Source of the DNA: Viscum album | Taxonomy: Eukaryota; Streptophyta; Magnoliopsida; Santalales; Viscaceae | Length of the DNA: 64,000 bases | Direction: 5' to 3' | NCBI GenBank assembly: GCA_963277665.1 | Contig: OY728128.1 | Location: forward strand, 1,861,996,988 to 1,862,060,987 | Part shown: piece by piece, positions 35,733 to 46,025 of the stretch | Layout: each line of letters begins with the position of its first letter | Position numbering within the stretch: the stretch's first letter is position 1 | Program-made: the position numbers and the translations under genes | The notes under the pieces: model-generated | What the model was told of the DNA's origin: nothing | The model's database searches: none | What the model saw: only the letters and a program-made list of their open reading frames with translations

Positions 35733-35932
35733 TTTCTATTCTCTTGGATTGAAACTCCTGGGGGATATGATTAGTTTATCACAATATTTTTATGAATCAT
35801 TATAAAGGATTTAAAGAGAAATGTAATTGTTTAATCCTGATTCTTTAGGACATAAAATTCTATGTAGTTATAAGATTCATCAATGAAATAATATTCAAAA
35901 TAAGGTTGTAATCTTTTAGAAAATGGTGTCCA
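35733..35932 (+). other. Leader of element A, second part
   Basis: It resumes the leader interrupted at 12955, matching D at GGGGGATATG and TATGAATCATTATAAAGG. It then diverges from D and leads to the gag start at 35933. The point where A and D part marks where D lost, or replaced, the coding region. Confidence 0.7.
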
Positions 35933-37080
35933 ATAAGAGGAACTAGGAAAATGGTGACCACAATGAACCATGCACTGACGGACCTCCAATGGAATCAGGA
36001 ATGGAAACTGCCATGATAATGATGAGTCAACTGACTCAATTTATGGAAGATAAATTGAATCATGCTGAGAGTCTGATCTCACCATGAAGGGAATAATATT
36101 ATGTTGATTCCATGACTCATAGATGACCACAACACTTTAGTGGATCTACCAACCCAATGATTGTTAAACAGTGGATCAACTCTACCGAGAAGATCTTTTC
36201 TTTGATCTGCAGTTTAGAACCAGAGATGGTCACCATAGTTGTTTACCATTTAGAGGGAGAAACTGATCAGTGGTGGGAGCTGATTAAACACATGAGGATG
36301 GAAGTAGAGGATGAATATATTGAGTGGGAAGAGTTTAGAAGGTTCTTCTTCAAAAATTATTTTCCTCATTCCATGTGAACTATAATGAAGAAGGATTTTC
36401 TCAAGCTGAAGAGAAGGAGAATGAATCTCTGGGAAGAAATGAGATGAAATTCATAGGGTTATCAGGTTAAAACCCTATCATTTTCATGGATCCATGTGGG
36501 AAGGTTAATAGATAGTTTGGAGGCCTAAGACCTCATCTGTAGAAGAATTAAGACAACTGAGACTATGATAGGTATAATGAGATCATGAGGAGTGTGATGA
36601 AATTATAACTAGAGTTTGGTGAGATGTTGTGGTCTCATAAGTGAAATGAAAAGTAGAGATCAATGGATCCAAGCATTGGGAGGAGCCTTGATCAGGGATG
36701 TAGAGGAAAGAAAGGGAAATATCCCACATGTAATAAATTTGGGATGAAGAATTTGGGAAGTACATTCTTAGGAGCTGGATGTTCTAAATGTGTGGAAGAT
36801 ATGTCCATATAATGCAGAATTTTTGTAGTGAGGGGACACATCAAAATCCCAAAACTAACGAAAAGGGGAAGATCATGCAGGCCACACCTGGTGTCCAATG
36901 TTTATGTGTAGAAAAATTGTGCACTTTTCCAATCACTATCCAAATCTGTGGGCAGTGGAGGAGAATCACCAATATCTTTAGAAAAGGACAAGGGAACAAG
37001 TTCATGCTTTTTAAATCCCTACAGATGAAGTTGAAGTGCCAAATGATGTTGTGGAAGGTACTCTTTTTGTTTCTCCCAAT
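35933..37080 (+). pseudogene. Element A gag pseudogene
   Basis: The ATG at 35933 opens MVSNKRN and then meets a stop. Further along, 36157-36378 encodes the most conserved part of the retrotransposon gag (capsid) domain: QWINSTEKIF, YHLEGETDQWWELIK and WEEFRRFFFKNYFP. The same landmarks are seen in C's gag at 45011-45325. The remainder to the protease is heavily frameshifted. In an active element this would form the virus-like particle. It is interrupted downstream by insertion C. Confidence 0.75.
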
Positions 37081-37093
37081 GCTATAATGTACA

Positions 37094-37205
37094 TTGTTTG
37101 ATTCTGGTTCTATACATTCCTTTTTTTCTTCCATTTTTACCATGAATTTAGAATCATCCTCTGAATTGGTAAAAGTAGTGTTATCAGAATATATTCATGG
37201 TGGGA
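37094..37205 (+). pseudogene. Element A aspartic protease fragment
   Basis: LFDSGSIHSFFS at 37094 carries the D-S-G active-site triad of retropepsins followed by the usual S/T-H-S-F segment of plant gypsy elements. The fragment is cut about 30 codons later by the insertion of element C and continues, decayed, after 50235. Confidence 0.75.
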
Positions 37206-37210
37206 TTATC
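37206..37210 (+). other. Target-site duplication of element C, left copy
   Basis: TTATC is identical to 50230-50234, directly adjoining the LTR ends. Confidence 0.85.
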
Positions 37211-38832
37211 TCTAACACCCCGACCCAAGTTACCCAAAGTAGGTAAATTATTACATAACATTGGCATGATCACAAGGATATCATGTCTCGAAAGACTGAT
37301 CAGTTTAGTATTATTGGAAACAAGATTCATACAAATGTTCAACCTTACATCTTGAAGAGAAATATTACAAAAATATATTTCATTAGAAGCATCCAAACCT
37401 CCTAGATTATGCATGAAGGTCACTCATAACTAAATTCTTCATATCCTAGGAAAATGAAACATAAGAAAGGGGTTATCTCAAATGATCAGTAAGGGTACGT
37501 AATACAGAAGATAATGACATAAATAATAAGCATGGTAAATAATTGAAAACCACATGCCTTTACAAATAATAAACATGAATACTTTTATGGGAAGATTATG
37601 AGTTGAGTAAATAATGCCATAATATCACATAATCATGGGTATTCTACAAGTCGAATTACCACATGACCCATCTATATTATTTCTATAATGAGGGAATGTA
37701 TAATGCCAAACATTCTGAAATATTTTGTCAAGGCCTCAGCCAAGACGTCAAAAATAATAAAGGCCTCATCCAAAACCTTAAATCAAATTTTGAAAGGGCC
37801 TACGACAATTCCACATCTAGTTGTCTCATGAGACCTACCGATGCATCGAGGAGATATAGCGGGCTCCACCCGTCACTTACTAAGTCCAATACATTCCTTA
37901 TATGAAAAGGATTAAACATATCATAAACATTCATATTAAAACTAGCATTCAAAATGTCAATTCTTTAACCATAAGCAATGAATGGTATACAAATATCATA
38001 TCCTCAATCAAACAAATCACAAAACATCAACACAATACGAAAGTTTTGTATTATAATAAATCAACTTCAATTAAACATAAAATCCATCAAAGAATGTTGA
38101 CATAGATGAAATCAAAATGTTTTTTAGAGACATATCTCTTTATATTTTGAAATAATTTAAGAGACACAAAAAGAATATATTTATTTCTAAAATATTCTTA
38201 TAAGCTTGTAGGGGAAGCTTTGATGATGTTATAATGGAGTAAAATAGCCGCACCCGCTGTATAAGTTAAAAAAATATTCTTACCTTAAATTTGTCGAAAA
38301 GATCAAAAAGTACCTTGTTTGGAAAACGACGGAAAGATTCCTTTATAAACGCCATATAAAAAGTCAGACACTAGTATAAATGACTTGAACCCATATTCAG
38401 TAAAATATTAAGAATGTTTTGAAATACATTTTTAAGTAACATGGATGTGGATGATAAAGAGGTCCTAGTAGATAATTACATATAAACATCCTTGGATAAA
38501 AAAGAGATTGAGAAATAAACCCTTACCTTGTAATTTTCCTTGGTTGATGGTAGGTTAACCTCTTTTATAGTGGTGAAACAATTGTTATTGAATTATACAT
38601 TAATAATATATATTAATATCATATCATATATGATCTTTTAACATCTCTTTGTCAATAAAATCTTAGTATTATCATCGTTTTGGGTGTTAACTTACTCATT
38701 TTCTTTTATATAATTCGTTTTTGTTATGGATAGGTTGTATAATACCCATATCCAAAATTATATTAAGTCCTTAAATATTATTTTTAATCATCTAATAAAA
38801 TTTAGTCATGAATGGATACGATGGGGAATTAA

Positions 38833-39081
38833 TCTCAACGCGTTCGTGGAGATGGTAATCCGTACATATGCATGAGCGACAATATCATTCTTTTGATATT
38901 AAAATAATATATCATTGGATAGTATATAATATTAAAAGAATCATTATCATGTTATATTTATTATTTACATGAATTATACCTCATTATTATACCCATCTAA
39001 ATAATAATATATTTAATAACAATTACACCACAATGTTGAGACGGTAGGACGTACTTACGCTCGTATGGTGACATGTCATTC
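38833..39081 (-). repeat. Two-copy 189-bp repeat in C 3' LTR
   Basis: GAGATGGTAATCCGTAC at 38849 and GAGACGGTAGGACGTAC at 39038 open two related segments that both end in a TCATTC phrase. The 5' LTR has the same pair at 47664 and 47853, again 189 bases apart. Confidence 0.55.
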
Positions 39082-39404
39082 GAGGGATGGATAGAATAAT
39101 GAATTTGTTTGATCCATAATTATAATAACATCACAGTATATAGAAGGCACTGATGTTATTATTTTAGAATGTAAATAACAAGGAAAGAATACATTGAAGA
39201 AGAAATGAACTTTAAAATGGGTGGTGAAGACGTTACCTCTTCTTCGGGTTCTTCCTTTTGACCTGATCAAAAGGGCTACTTAGGTTGGCTTTATGATCAA
39301 AATAAGTCCTCTAGAATGAAGTGAGGGAAGTTAGGAGGATATTTTGGCAGGGGTTGGCCGAGCCAAATGGCTTTGATGGTGTGAATTAATGATAAGGGGG
39401 AGTG

Positions 39405-39416
39405 CCCTTTTATAAT
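39405..39416 (-). promoter_or_regulatory. TATA box in C 3' LTR
   Basis: On the minus strand the sequence reads TATTATAAAAGGGCAC, followed by a CCCC-rich stretch. The 5' LTR has TTATAAAAGGGCAC at 48217-48230. Confidence 0.65.
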
Positions 39417-40997
39417 AGGGGTGAGGGGAACCTTTGGAAAAGCTAGAAATATTATTTTATAATAAATTCATATTCAGTTTTTAATGGCTCCGAAGTGGAT
39501 TATTTAAAGGTTAAGGTGGGTATAGGTTGATAAACACTCAACCAATTGGTTTTAGATAGGTTTGAGTCACTATATTAACCATATCGTTTGGTTTTAACTC
39601 TTAGTTAATTAGTTTGACAATTACCATGTCACTTTGTTTTTTTATATTATATAGTTAATAATATTACTATATACATCCAACCAACCACAAATTGGTACAT
39701 TAATGATACAAATATCATGATATATGTCTCTGGGACGATCCTTATATTTTTTAGTAATTTAATATCAATTAATAATATAATATTTGTTTTAAAAACTCAT
39801 TTATGTCAATTTTGACACTATTCAATAATTGATTTTTTTAAAGTCTTAAAAACATTTTTAATTCGAAAATAATTCATTTAAGCAATTATATAATGTCATA
39901 TTAACCAATAAAATTCATTTATGTCATAAAAACATTCAAATTATATTTATTTTAACATTTATAATACCAATTACTTGATTCTTTCATTAATAAGGACAAT
40001 ATTGCATCATTATTGTGTCATAAATAATATTAATTATTAAATGTCTAAAAATTATAAATAAAATACAATTATGCATTAAATATTTTTATCTTTATATTGA
40101 ATATTTATAATAGAAAATCCAATATATATAACCCTATGTAAAAATTGTTTTTCTAAAAGATATATGTTTATGTCATTTTTGTATTTATTTTAACTTAATT
40201 AGTATAATATGTCCTTATCACTTACAAGGGGATCCATGGGGTCCCAAAATCGACCCAAATATTCCCATTATCAAACATGTATCAACCAATAATTGGAACA
40301 CGTTTTAGGGTAATATAATATTATTATAATATTATTTTTTACCCTTATTTACCAGATTTACCCTTTAACCATGATAAATAAAATATTTACCAAAGTAATT
40401 ATTCAAAATGTCTAAAAATAAAAGCCACCAATTTACACAATTTGAACATCATGATTCCAAATATGGAATCCATTTTTCCAAATTCAAAACACAGAAGTGG
40501 CAGAAATTAATTTAAAATTAATCCCCGTTGTTAAAACAAAAAATGTATTTTTAAGAGATAATGACTATCAAAAGACTGACACTTGTTTATGTCCGGTTTA
40601 ATTGTGAAATTATTTACAATGACCAAAATTGTATTAAATTGTTAAAATTTATTCTAAATATACTTTAAAACTACTCAAATTAATAATTTATCACTATCAA
40701 TTATATTGATTAAAAAAGTTGTTTTTAAATAAAATTTAGTAATTTTCACTATTCTTCAAAATATAAAAGTTATCCAAAAAGTACCAAAATTTTACCCTAT
40801 GATAATTTCGATATTCTTAATCCATAAATGAAGTTCAGTTTGAAATATAAAATGTATAAAACTTAAAAAAAGTGGGTATTACTATTCATAACAGCTACTT
40901 TGATTGATCGCGGTGTGTTAGAATCTCGAAGTTGTGTACAATGCAAGCTATTGCATTACTCAAAGGGAAACATACCGTGGAAGCTTGGGGTGTTACA

Positions 40998-41012
40998 TTC
41001 TCCCCTCCTTCA
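40998..41012 (-). other. Polypurine tract of element C
   Basis: On the minus strand GAAGGAGGGGAGAA directly precedes TGTAAC of the 3' LTR. Confidence 0.8.
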
Positions 41013-41042
41013 TATAATTTCACCCAAGAAATTTCTAGAAAA

Positions 41043-41396
41043 TTACTGTATAAAAAGACTCGGGTGGTTCTTCATCATAAGTTCCTCGGGTTCCCACGTT
41101 GCCTCTTCCATCTTGTAGTTTCTCCATAAAACTTTTACCAGACGAGTCATCCGGTTTATCAGCACTTGTTCTCTCATAGTAAGAATCCTGACAGGCTCTT
41201 CGCAATAAGATAGATTGGGTTCCAGTTCTAATTCCTTATAAGTGAGTACATGCGTTGGGTCATGCATGTATTTTCTCCACAGTGATATGTGGAACACATC
41301 GTGTACTTTGGAGAGACATGGCGGCATTTCCAAACGGTAAGCTACAGCCCCAATTAGTTCTAGAATTTTGAAGGGTCTGATGTACATGGGACTCAA
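41043..41396 (-). pseudogene. Element C integrase C-terminus and chromodomain
   Basis: A continuous frame of about 117 residues. It begins with a GPF-type segment (PMYIRPFKILELIG, with R in place of G), then the usual VHDVFHISLWRKY, and ends with a chromodomain-like LVKVLWRNYKMEEATWEP and HPSLF. In chromoviruses this domain guides integration to methylated histone H3 in heterochromatin. It is the best preserved part of the element and the main support for the chromovirus call. It is separated from the integrase core by frame breaks near 41400-41520. Confidence 0.85.
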
Positions 41397-41516
41397 TTTA
41401 CCCTTCTAACCGAAACATATAACTCCCTTCCATAGAGATACCTTTATGAAAACATGATCTCACAACTGAAATTTCAAATCATTCCTTTGGTTATCGGCAT
41501 ATCTCTTATGCCTACT

Positions 41517-42500
41517 TTAGGCTGCTTTGATGTGGTTTTGGATTGCCTTTACTTTCTCCATCGTTTCCTCCACCAGTTCTGGACCTACGAGTTTCCTTTC
41601 ACCAACTTCATCCCAACAGGTTGGTGTGTGACATCGCTTTCCATATAAAGCTTCATATAGTGCAATCTGAATACTCAAATGGAAGCTATTGTTATAGAAA
41701 AATTCTACCAGAGGTATATATTGATCCCACATACCCTGAATGTCAAGTGAGAATGATCTCAAAATTTCTTATATTGTTTGAATAGTTTGTTCCGATTGTC
41801 CATCTGTTTGAGGGTGGTAGGCAGTGCTCAAACGAAGTTCAGTATCCAAGGCCTTTTGAAGACTCTTCTAGAATCTTGAAGTAAAATATGGATCATGATC
41901 AGAAACAATCGATAGAGGTATTCCATGAAGTCTCACAACTTCATTAATATATAGTCTTTCTAGACGTTCAAGTGGTAAATCATCTCTTATAGCAAGAAAA
42001 TGTGATGACTTGGTAAGAAGATCAACAATGACCCATATTGCATCGTTCCTTCTAGGTGTCATTGGTAGTCCAATGACAAAGTCCATCATGATACTATCCC
42101 GTTTCCACTCAGGTATGGGAAGAGGTTGCAATACTCCTCTAGGAAGATTCCTTCCAGCTTTCACTTATTGACAAACCATACATCTTGACACAAAATCTGC
42201 AATATCCCTGTTCATTTTGTCCCACAAAAAATGTTCCTTCAAATCTATATACATTTTTGCACTCCCAGGGTGTATAGAGAAATTGGAACTATGAGAATCA
42301 TCTAAAAATTCCCTTTTTAAATCAAATATATCAGGAACACAAAGTGTCTTCCCAAATTTCAAAATTCCTTCTTCATACACAAACTCTCTCAATCTCCCAT
42401 CATTCACACCTTTAATCTTATTTTGAAATTCTTCATCATCAGTATGATAACTCTTAATTCTTTCTAGTAAAGATTGTTTGGGAACTATTTGAAAAAGCAC
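41517..42500 (-). pseudogene. Element C integrase (zinc-binding and DDE core)
   Basis: On the minus strand, 42500-42165 carries the N-terminal zinc-binding module (H...H...C..C; ending CMVCQ). The core at 42164-41868 contains [13 protein letters not shown] and VSDHD, two aspartates of the DDE triad. A GQSE phrase just beyond supplies the glutamate. A further piece (41762-41517) reads FYNNSFHLSI and EALYGKRC. The pieces are separated by stops or shifts, so no full-length enzyme can be made. Confidence 0.85.
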
Positions 42501-42659
42501 CGATGTTTAACCTTCCATGGAGATTCCAATATCCATCTTCACTAGATCCACATATATAAGATCCTTTTCTACTCTCATCTTGTTCAAAATTCCATGATCC
42601 TTTCTACTCAAAGCATCTGCCACCTTATTTGCCTTCCCCGGGTGGTAGTGTATTGTGCA

Positions 42660-43085
42660 ATCATAATCCTTGAGTAGTTAAAGCCATCTCCATTGCCTCA
42701 TGTTGAGATCTTTCTGTGCGAAAATATATTTCAAACTCTTGTGATCAGAATAAATCTCACATTTCTCAACATAGTGATAGTGTCTCCAAATTATCAAAGA
42801 AAATATTACAGCAGCTAAATCAAGATCATGAGTAGGATAGTTTTTCTCATGAATTTTTGGTTGTCGTGATGCATAGGCAATAAATATATCTTTATTCATA
42901 AGGACACAACCATGTCCTTTCTTTGATGCATCACTATAAATAACGAACCCATCATTCCCTGATGGTAGAGTCAATATAGGAGAATTGACTAATCTTCTCT
43001 TCATTTCTTCGAAAAATTCTTCACACACTTTTTCCCAGAAAAATTTCACTCTTTTACAGGTGAGCTTTGTTAATGGGTTAGCCAA
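42660..43085 (-). pseudogene. Element C RNase H domain
   Basis: A frame of 135 residues with the landmarks of gypsy RNase [40 protein letters not shown] and [12 protein letters not shown]. The catalytic positions expected (D in SDAS, E or D in the DLDLAAV region, D in SDHKSL) are present, though the usual E in the second motif reads D. It ends at MRQWRWL, after which a stop precedes the linker to integrase. Confidence 0.85.
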
Positions 43086-43189
43086 CCGGGCAAATTTCTG
43101 GACAAAATATTGATAATAACATTCTAAACCAATAAAACTACATACCTCGATTATACTCGTTGGTGTTGGACATTCTTTGATTCCTTTGT

Positions 43190-43890
43190 CTTAGAAGGAT
43201 CAACATAGATTCCATCCTTAGAGACAATATGGCCAAGATAAGAAATCTCCTAAATCCAAGATTCACACTTGCTAAACTTCCCATAAAAATCAAGTCTTCT
43301 CAAAGTATTAAATATTATGTGCAAGTGATTTTCATGATCTCTGTAGCTTTTGGAGTATACGAAGATGTCATCAATAAATACCACTACAAAGTCATCATGA
43401 TATTCCGTGAAAACTCTGTTCATTAGATCCATGAATACAAACTGTGCATTAGTCAGCCAAAAAGGCATTACTGTAAACTCGTAATTCCCGTACCTGGTTC
43501 GAAATACTATCTTCAGAATGTCATCCTTCTTCACACACAACTGATGATATCCAGATCGAAGGTCAATCATTGAAAAGTATTGAGCTCTATGCTGTTGGTC
43601 AAATAAATCATCAATGCGAGGTAGGGGATACTTGTTCTTTATTGTTATAACATTGATCTACCTGTAGTCAATGCACAACCTCATAGATCCATCTTTCTTC
43701 TTAGCAAAAAGGACAAGTGATCATCATGGGGAAACACTAGGGCGAATAAATCCCTTATTACTCAATTCCTCTAGTTGTTTCTTTTGTTCAACTAATTTTA
43801 CAGTGGCCATTCAATAAGAAGTTTTCGATATGGGCCATGAACCAGGAATTAAATCAATGGAAAACTCAACATCTCATTCTGGAGGATGTC
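43190..43890 (-). pseudogene. Element C reverse transcriptase domain
   Basis: The clear block 43570-43250 reads [34 protein letters not shown] (normally MPFGLTNAP) and [11 protein letters not shown], the last being the FIDD form of the catalytic YxDD box. Upstream, in broken frame, DGSMRLCIDYR and [12 protein letters not shown] can be recognised, and downstream [12 protein letters not shown]. Stops occur between these blocks. In an active element it would copy genomic RNA into cDNA from the initiator tRNA primer. Confidence 0.88.
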
Positions 43891-44119
43891 CAAGTAAATC
43901 TTCCAGAAACACATCTACATATTCTTTCCGAATAGGTATATCTTCTATTTGAACATTCCTTTCCTCACCCACTATCATTTCATTCTCTTCCTCCACAATA
44001 ATTTAATTTATTTGAGCTACTAGGGGTGAATCTAAATAATAATTAGGTGGTGACGATTCTGCTATAAAGATTAGGTGTTCCTTATCATCACCATCATCAT
44101 CATCATCAGGATTCGTAAC

Positions 44120-44440
44120 CTATTTATTCTTACAATAAATCTTCGCATCATGGTCTAAAATACAATTCATACCAAGGATTATATCAAATTCAATCATAGG
44201 CATGACGATGAGATCAGCAGATAAAGAAAATTTATGTGCCTTAATGGGGACTGATTGAAAAAACATTATAACAATGATACATCCCTTATGAGTTTTATAT
44301 GACAACTCCCTTGTTAAATCAAATTAGAAATATCTAATTTTGATAGAAAACTGGGAAGATATGAAACAATGAGATGATACCGAATCAAATAATGCATTTG
44401 CTAAAATTGAGGAAACCATTAAATTACCTGCCACCACATG
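44120..44440 (-). pseudogene. Element C aspartic protease, active-site glycine lost
   Basis: The active-site region reads ALFDSVSSHCFIS, with V where retropepsins have G (D-S-G). Downstream in another frame (44305-44120) the hydrophobic tail FDIILGMNCILDHDA matches the D-x-I-L-G-M-D-W-L region. The substitution plus the frame break make it inactive. Confidence 0.8.
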
Positions 44441-44530
44441 TTTTGGGGATTCAACCTCAGCAGTACTGATTGCATAAGCTTGGCCTTGATCCCTTTGCCT
44501 TTTCTGAGGTTTTTTTCCTTGATGGTTTAA

Positions 44531-44645
44531 ACATTTATTTACATAATGTCCCATATCCCTGCAATTGTAGCATTGAACATCCGTAGTGTCTTTCTTTTCT
44601 TTACAATCACCAGCTAGATGACCTTTCTTTCCACATTTTTATCAT
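44531..44645 (-). pseudogene. Element C gag zinc knuckles
   Basis: Two CCHC modules on the minus strand: a distal CYNCRDMGHYVNKC that is intact, and a proximal one ending CGKKGHLAGDC whose first two codons read as stops. Two knuckles are usual in this lineage. They would bind genomic RNA for packaging. Confidence 0.8.
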
Positions 44646-44649
44646 ACTC

Positions 44650-45526
44650 CTTTTCCTTTTAGACAGGCACCGGGGTGATTCCATCCATAATTATCACAGG
44701 GTGGAAATTCAATTCTACAATTCATCCCTATTTCCTTATTTCCTTTCCTAGAGTGTTCAGCAGATCTCTTCTTCTCTTGCTTTCATTTAAAATCATAAGA
44801 CTTAGTGAATTCATTTTCTATCATGATAGCACACGAGACAATATCTTCGTATGATGAGAAGGTTTGCGAGACTAATGCTCGATGGAGAAATGGTTTTAAC
44901 CCATCAAAGAAATGATCAATATTACTCCATGGGTAACATATATAATCAGCAGCATGCCTCAATATCTTTTTAAAGTTAGTCTCATACTTTGTGACATTCT
45001 CATCCTCATTCTAGCTCAGGCTCAGAAATTGCCTTTCCATATCTACTCGATGGTCTCGAGGAAAGTATTTTTTTAAGAACTGCTCTTTGAACTCCGTCCA
45101 TTCCATATATGATACTTCATCATCTTCCTTCATGTTTTGTATCAATGACCACCATTGATCAGCATCTCCAGTGAGGCGAAAAACTGCCATGAAAACTTTT
45201 TCCCTTTCACTACTCCTCAAGGCATGGAATATTTTCTGTAAGCAATTTATCCATTGCTCAGCTACTATGGGATTTGTACTCCAATTGCATGTCAGTGGGT
45301 GCTTCCTCATGAAGCAATCTAACATTGATCCTCCAAGCTATGGATTAGGGTGCTCAATACGGCTATGGTTATTATTCACAACCTGAGTGAGTTGTCCCAG
45401 TATGGTGATTAGCTGTTCAGCACCAGTTTCATCACAAGCTCCACTATAATTATCTTGAGGAGGAGGGCATTCCCTATATGGAGTTTGTGCATTGATACAG
45501 TTTTCATTCCTTCCAATACGCGCCAT
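44650..45526 (-). pseudogene. Element C gag capsid pseudogene
   Basis: It begins MARIGRNENCINAQ at 45526 and meets a TAG near 45336. The frame then continues through LDCFMRKHPLT, IVAEQWINCLQKIF, FRLTGDADQWWSLI and EFKEQFLKKYFP to a stop near 45010. Beyond the stop the frame resumes with KYETNFKKIL and EIVSCAIMIENEFTKS towards the zinc knuckles. Gag length and order are those of a Tekay-type element. Two internal stops in an otherwise readable frame indicate moderate decay. Confidence 0.8.
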
Positions 45527-46013
45527 TTCTATACAATGGCATAAACTAGATTAGTTTATGAATTGAAATATATAATTCCAAACTTCTAAAACACTTAATA
45601 TAAATTCAACAGTTTATGGATATAATCCATAATCATAAAAAAAGTTTTCATTGAGTAAGTATATACTCATAACCCTTCATATTGGTTTCTAATGAAAATA
45701 AGAATTATTTTAAGCATATCCCCCGGGTGTGTCGTTACCAAAGGTGCAGCAAGGCTCGTTGTCGTGCACCAGTTCCCTTTCAGGTCTAGCTCAAAGTGGT
45801 TTTTTCGGGTTTTACCCCTAGGTACATCTATGCCAGAGCTGCCTCTACCAGCTTGTATCCAGACATGGATGTATTGCTCAGAAAACTCACAAAATATCTA
45901 CAATACCAAAATTCTAGGATGTTCTTATATACTAATCCTCAAAGTCCATCTTAGGTCTATGTGATCTAATTAGAGTTTATCAAAATCTAGTTTAGGAGGG
46001 TTTTACTAAACTT
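45527..46013 (-). other. Leader of element C with the conserved block
   Basis: On the minus strand, the segment at about 45890-45706 matches the D leader (ATCCATGTCTGGATAC, GATGTACCTAGGGGTAAAAC, TTTGAGCTAGAC, ACACCCGGGGGATATGC). C and D are otherwise unrelated in their LTRs as far as I can see, so this block stands out. Confidence 0.65.
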
Positions 46014-46025
46014 TCTCTGATACCA
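46014..46025 (-). other. Primer-binding site of element C
   Basis: On the minus strand it reads TGGTATCAGAGA, two bases after the LTR end, a close match to the initiator-Met tRNA complement. Confidence 0.88.

Larger units (their letters stand above)
37211..40997 (-). repeat. 3' LTR of element C
   Basis: On the minus strand it starts TGTAACACCCCAAGC; its other edge reads TCTAACACCCCG on the plus strand, one base off TGTAAC. It has a TATA box on the minus strand (39405-39416) and a two-copy 189-bp repeat (units at about 38849 and 39038). This copy has no SINE and so shows the empty site near 40170. Confidence 0.9.

Noticed and set aside
39076..39270. A 64-residue open frame on the minus strand in C 3' LTR, with a matching one at 47891-48085 in the 5' LTR
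   Set aside because: Both copies derive from one sequence at insertion, and they differ by many replacement changes with few silent ones. Shared openness is explained by common ancestry; there is no sign of selection, unlike the A/D micro-ORF.
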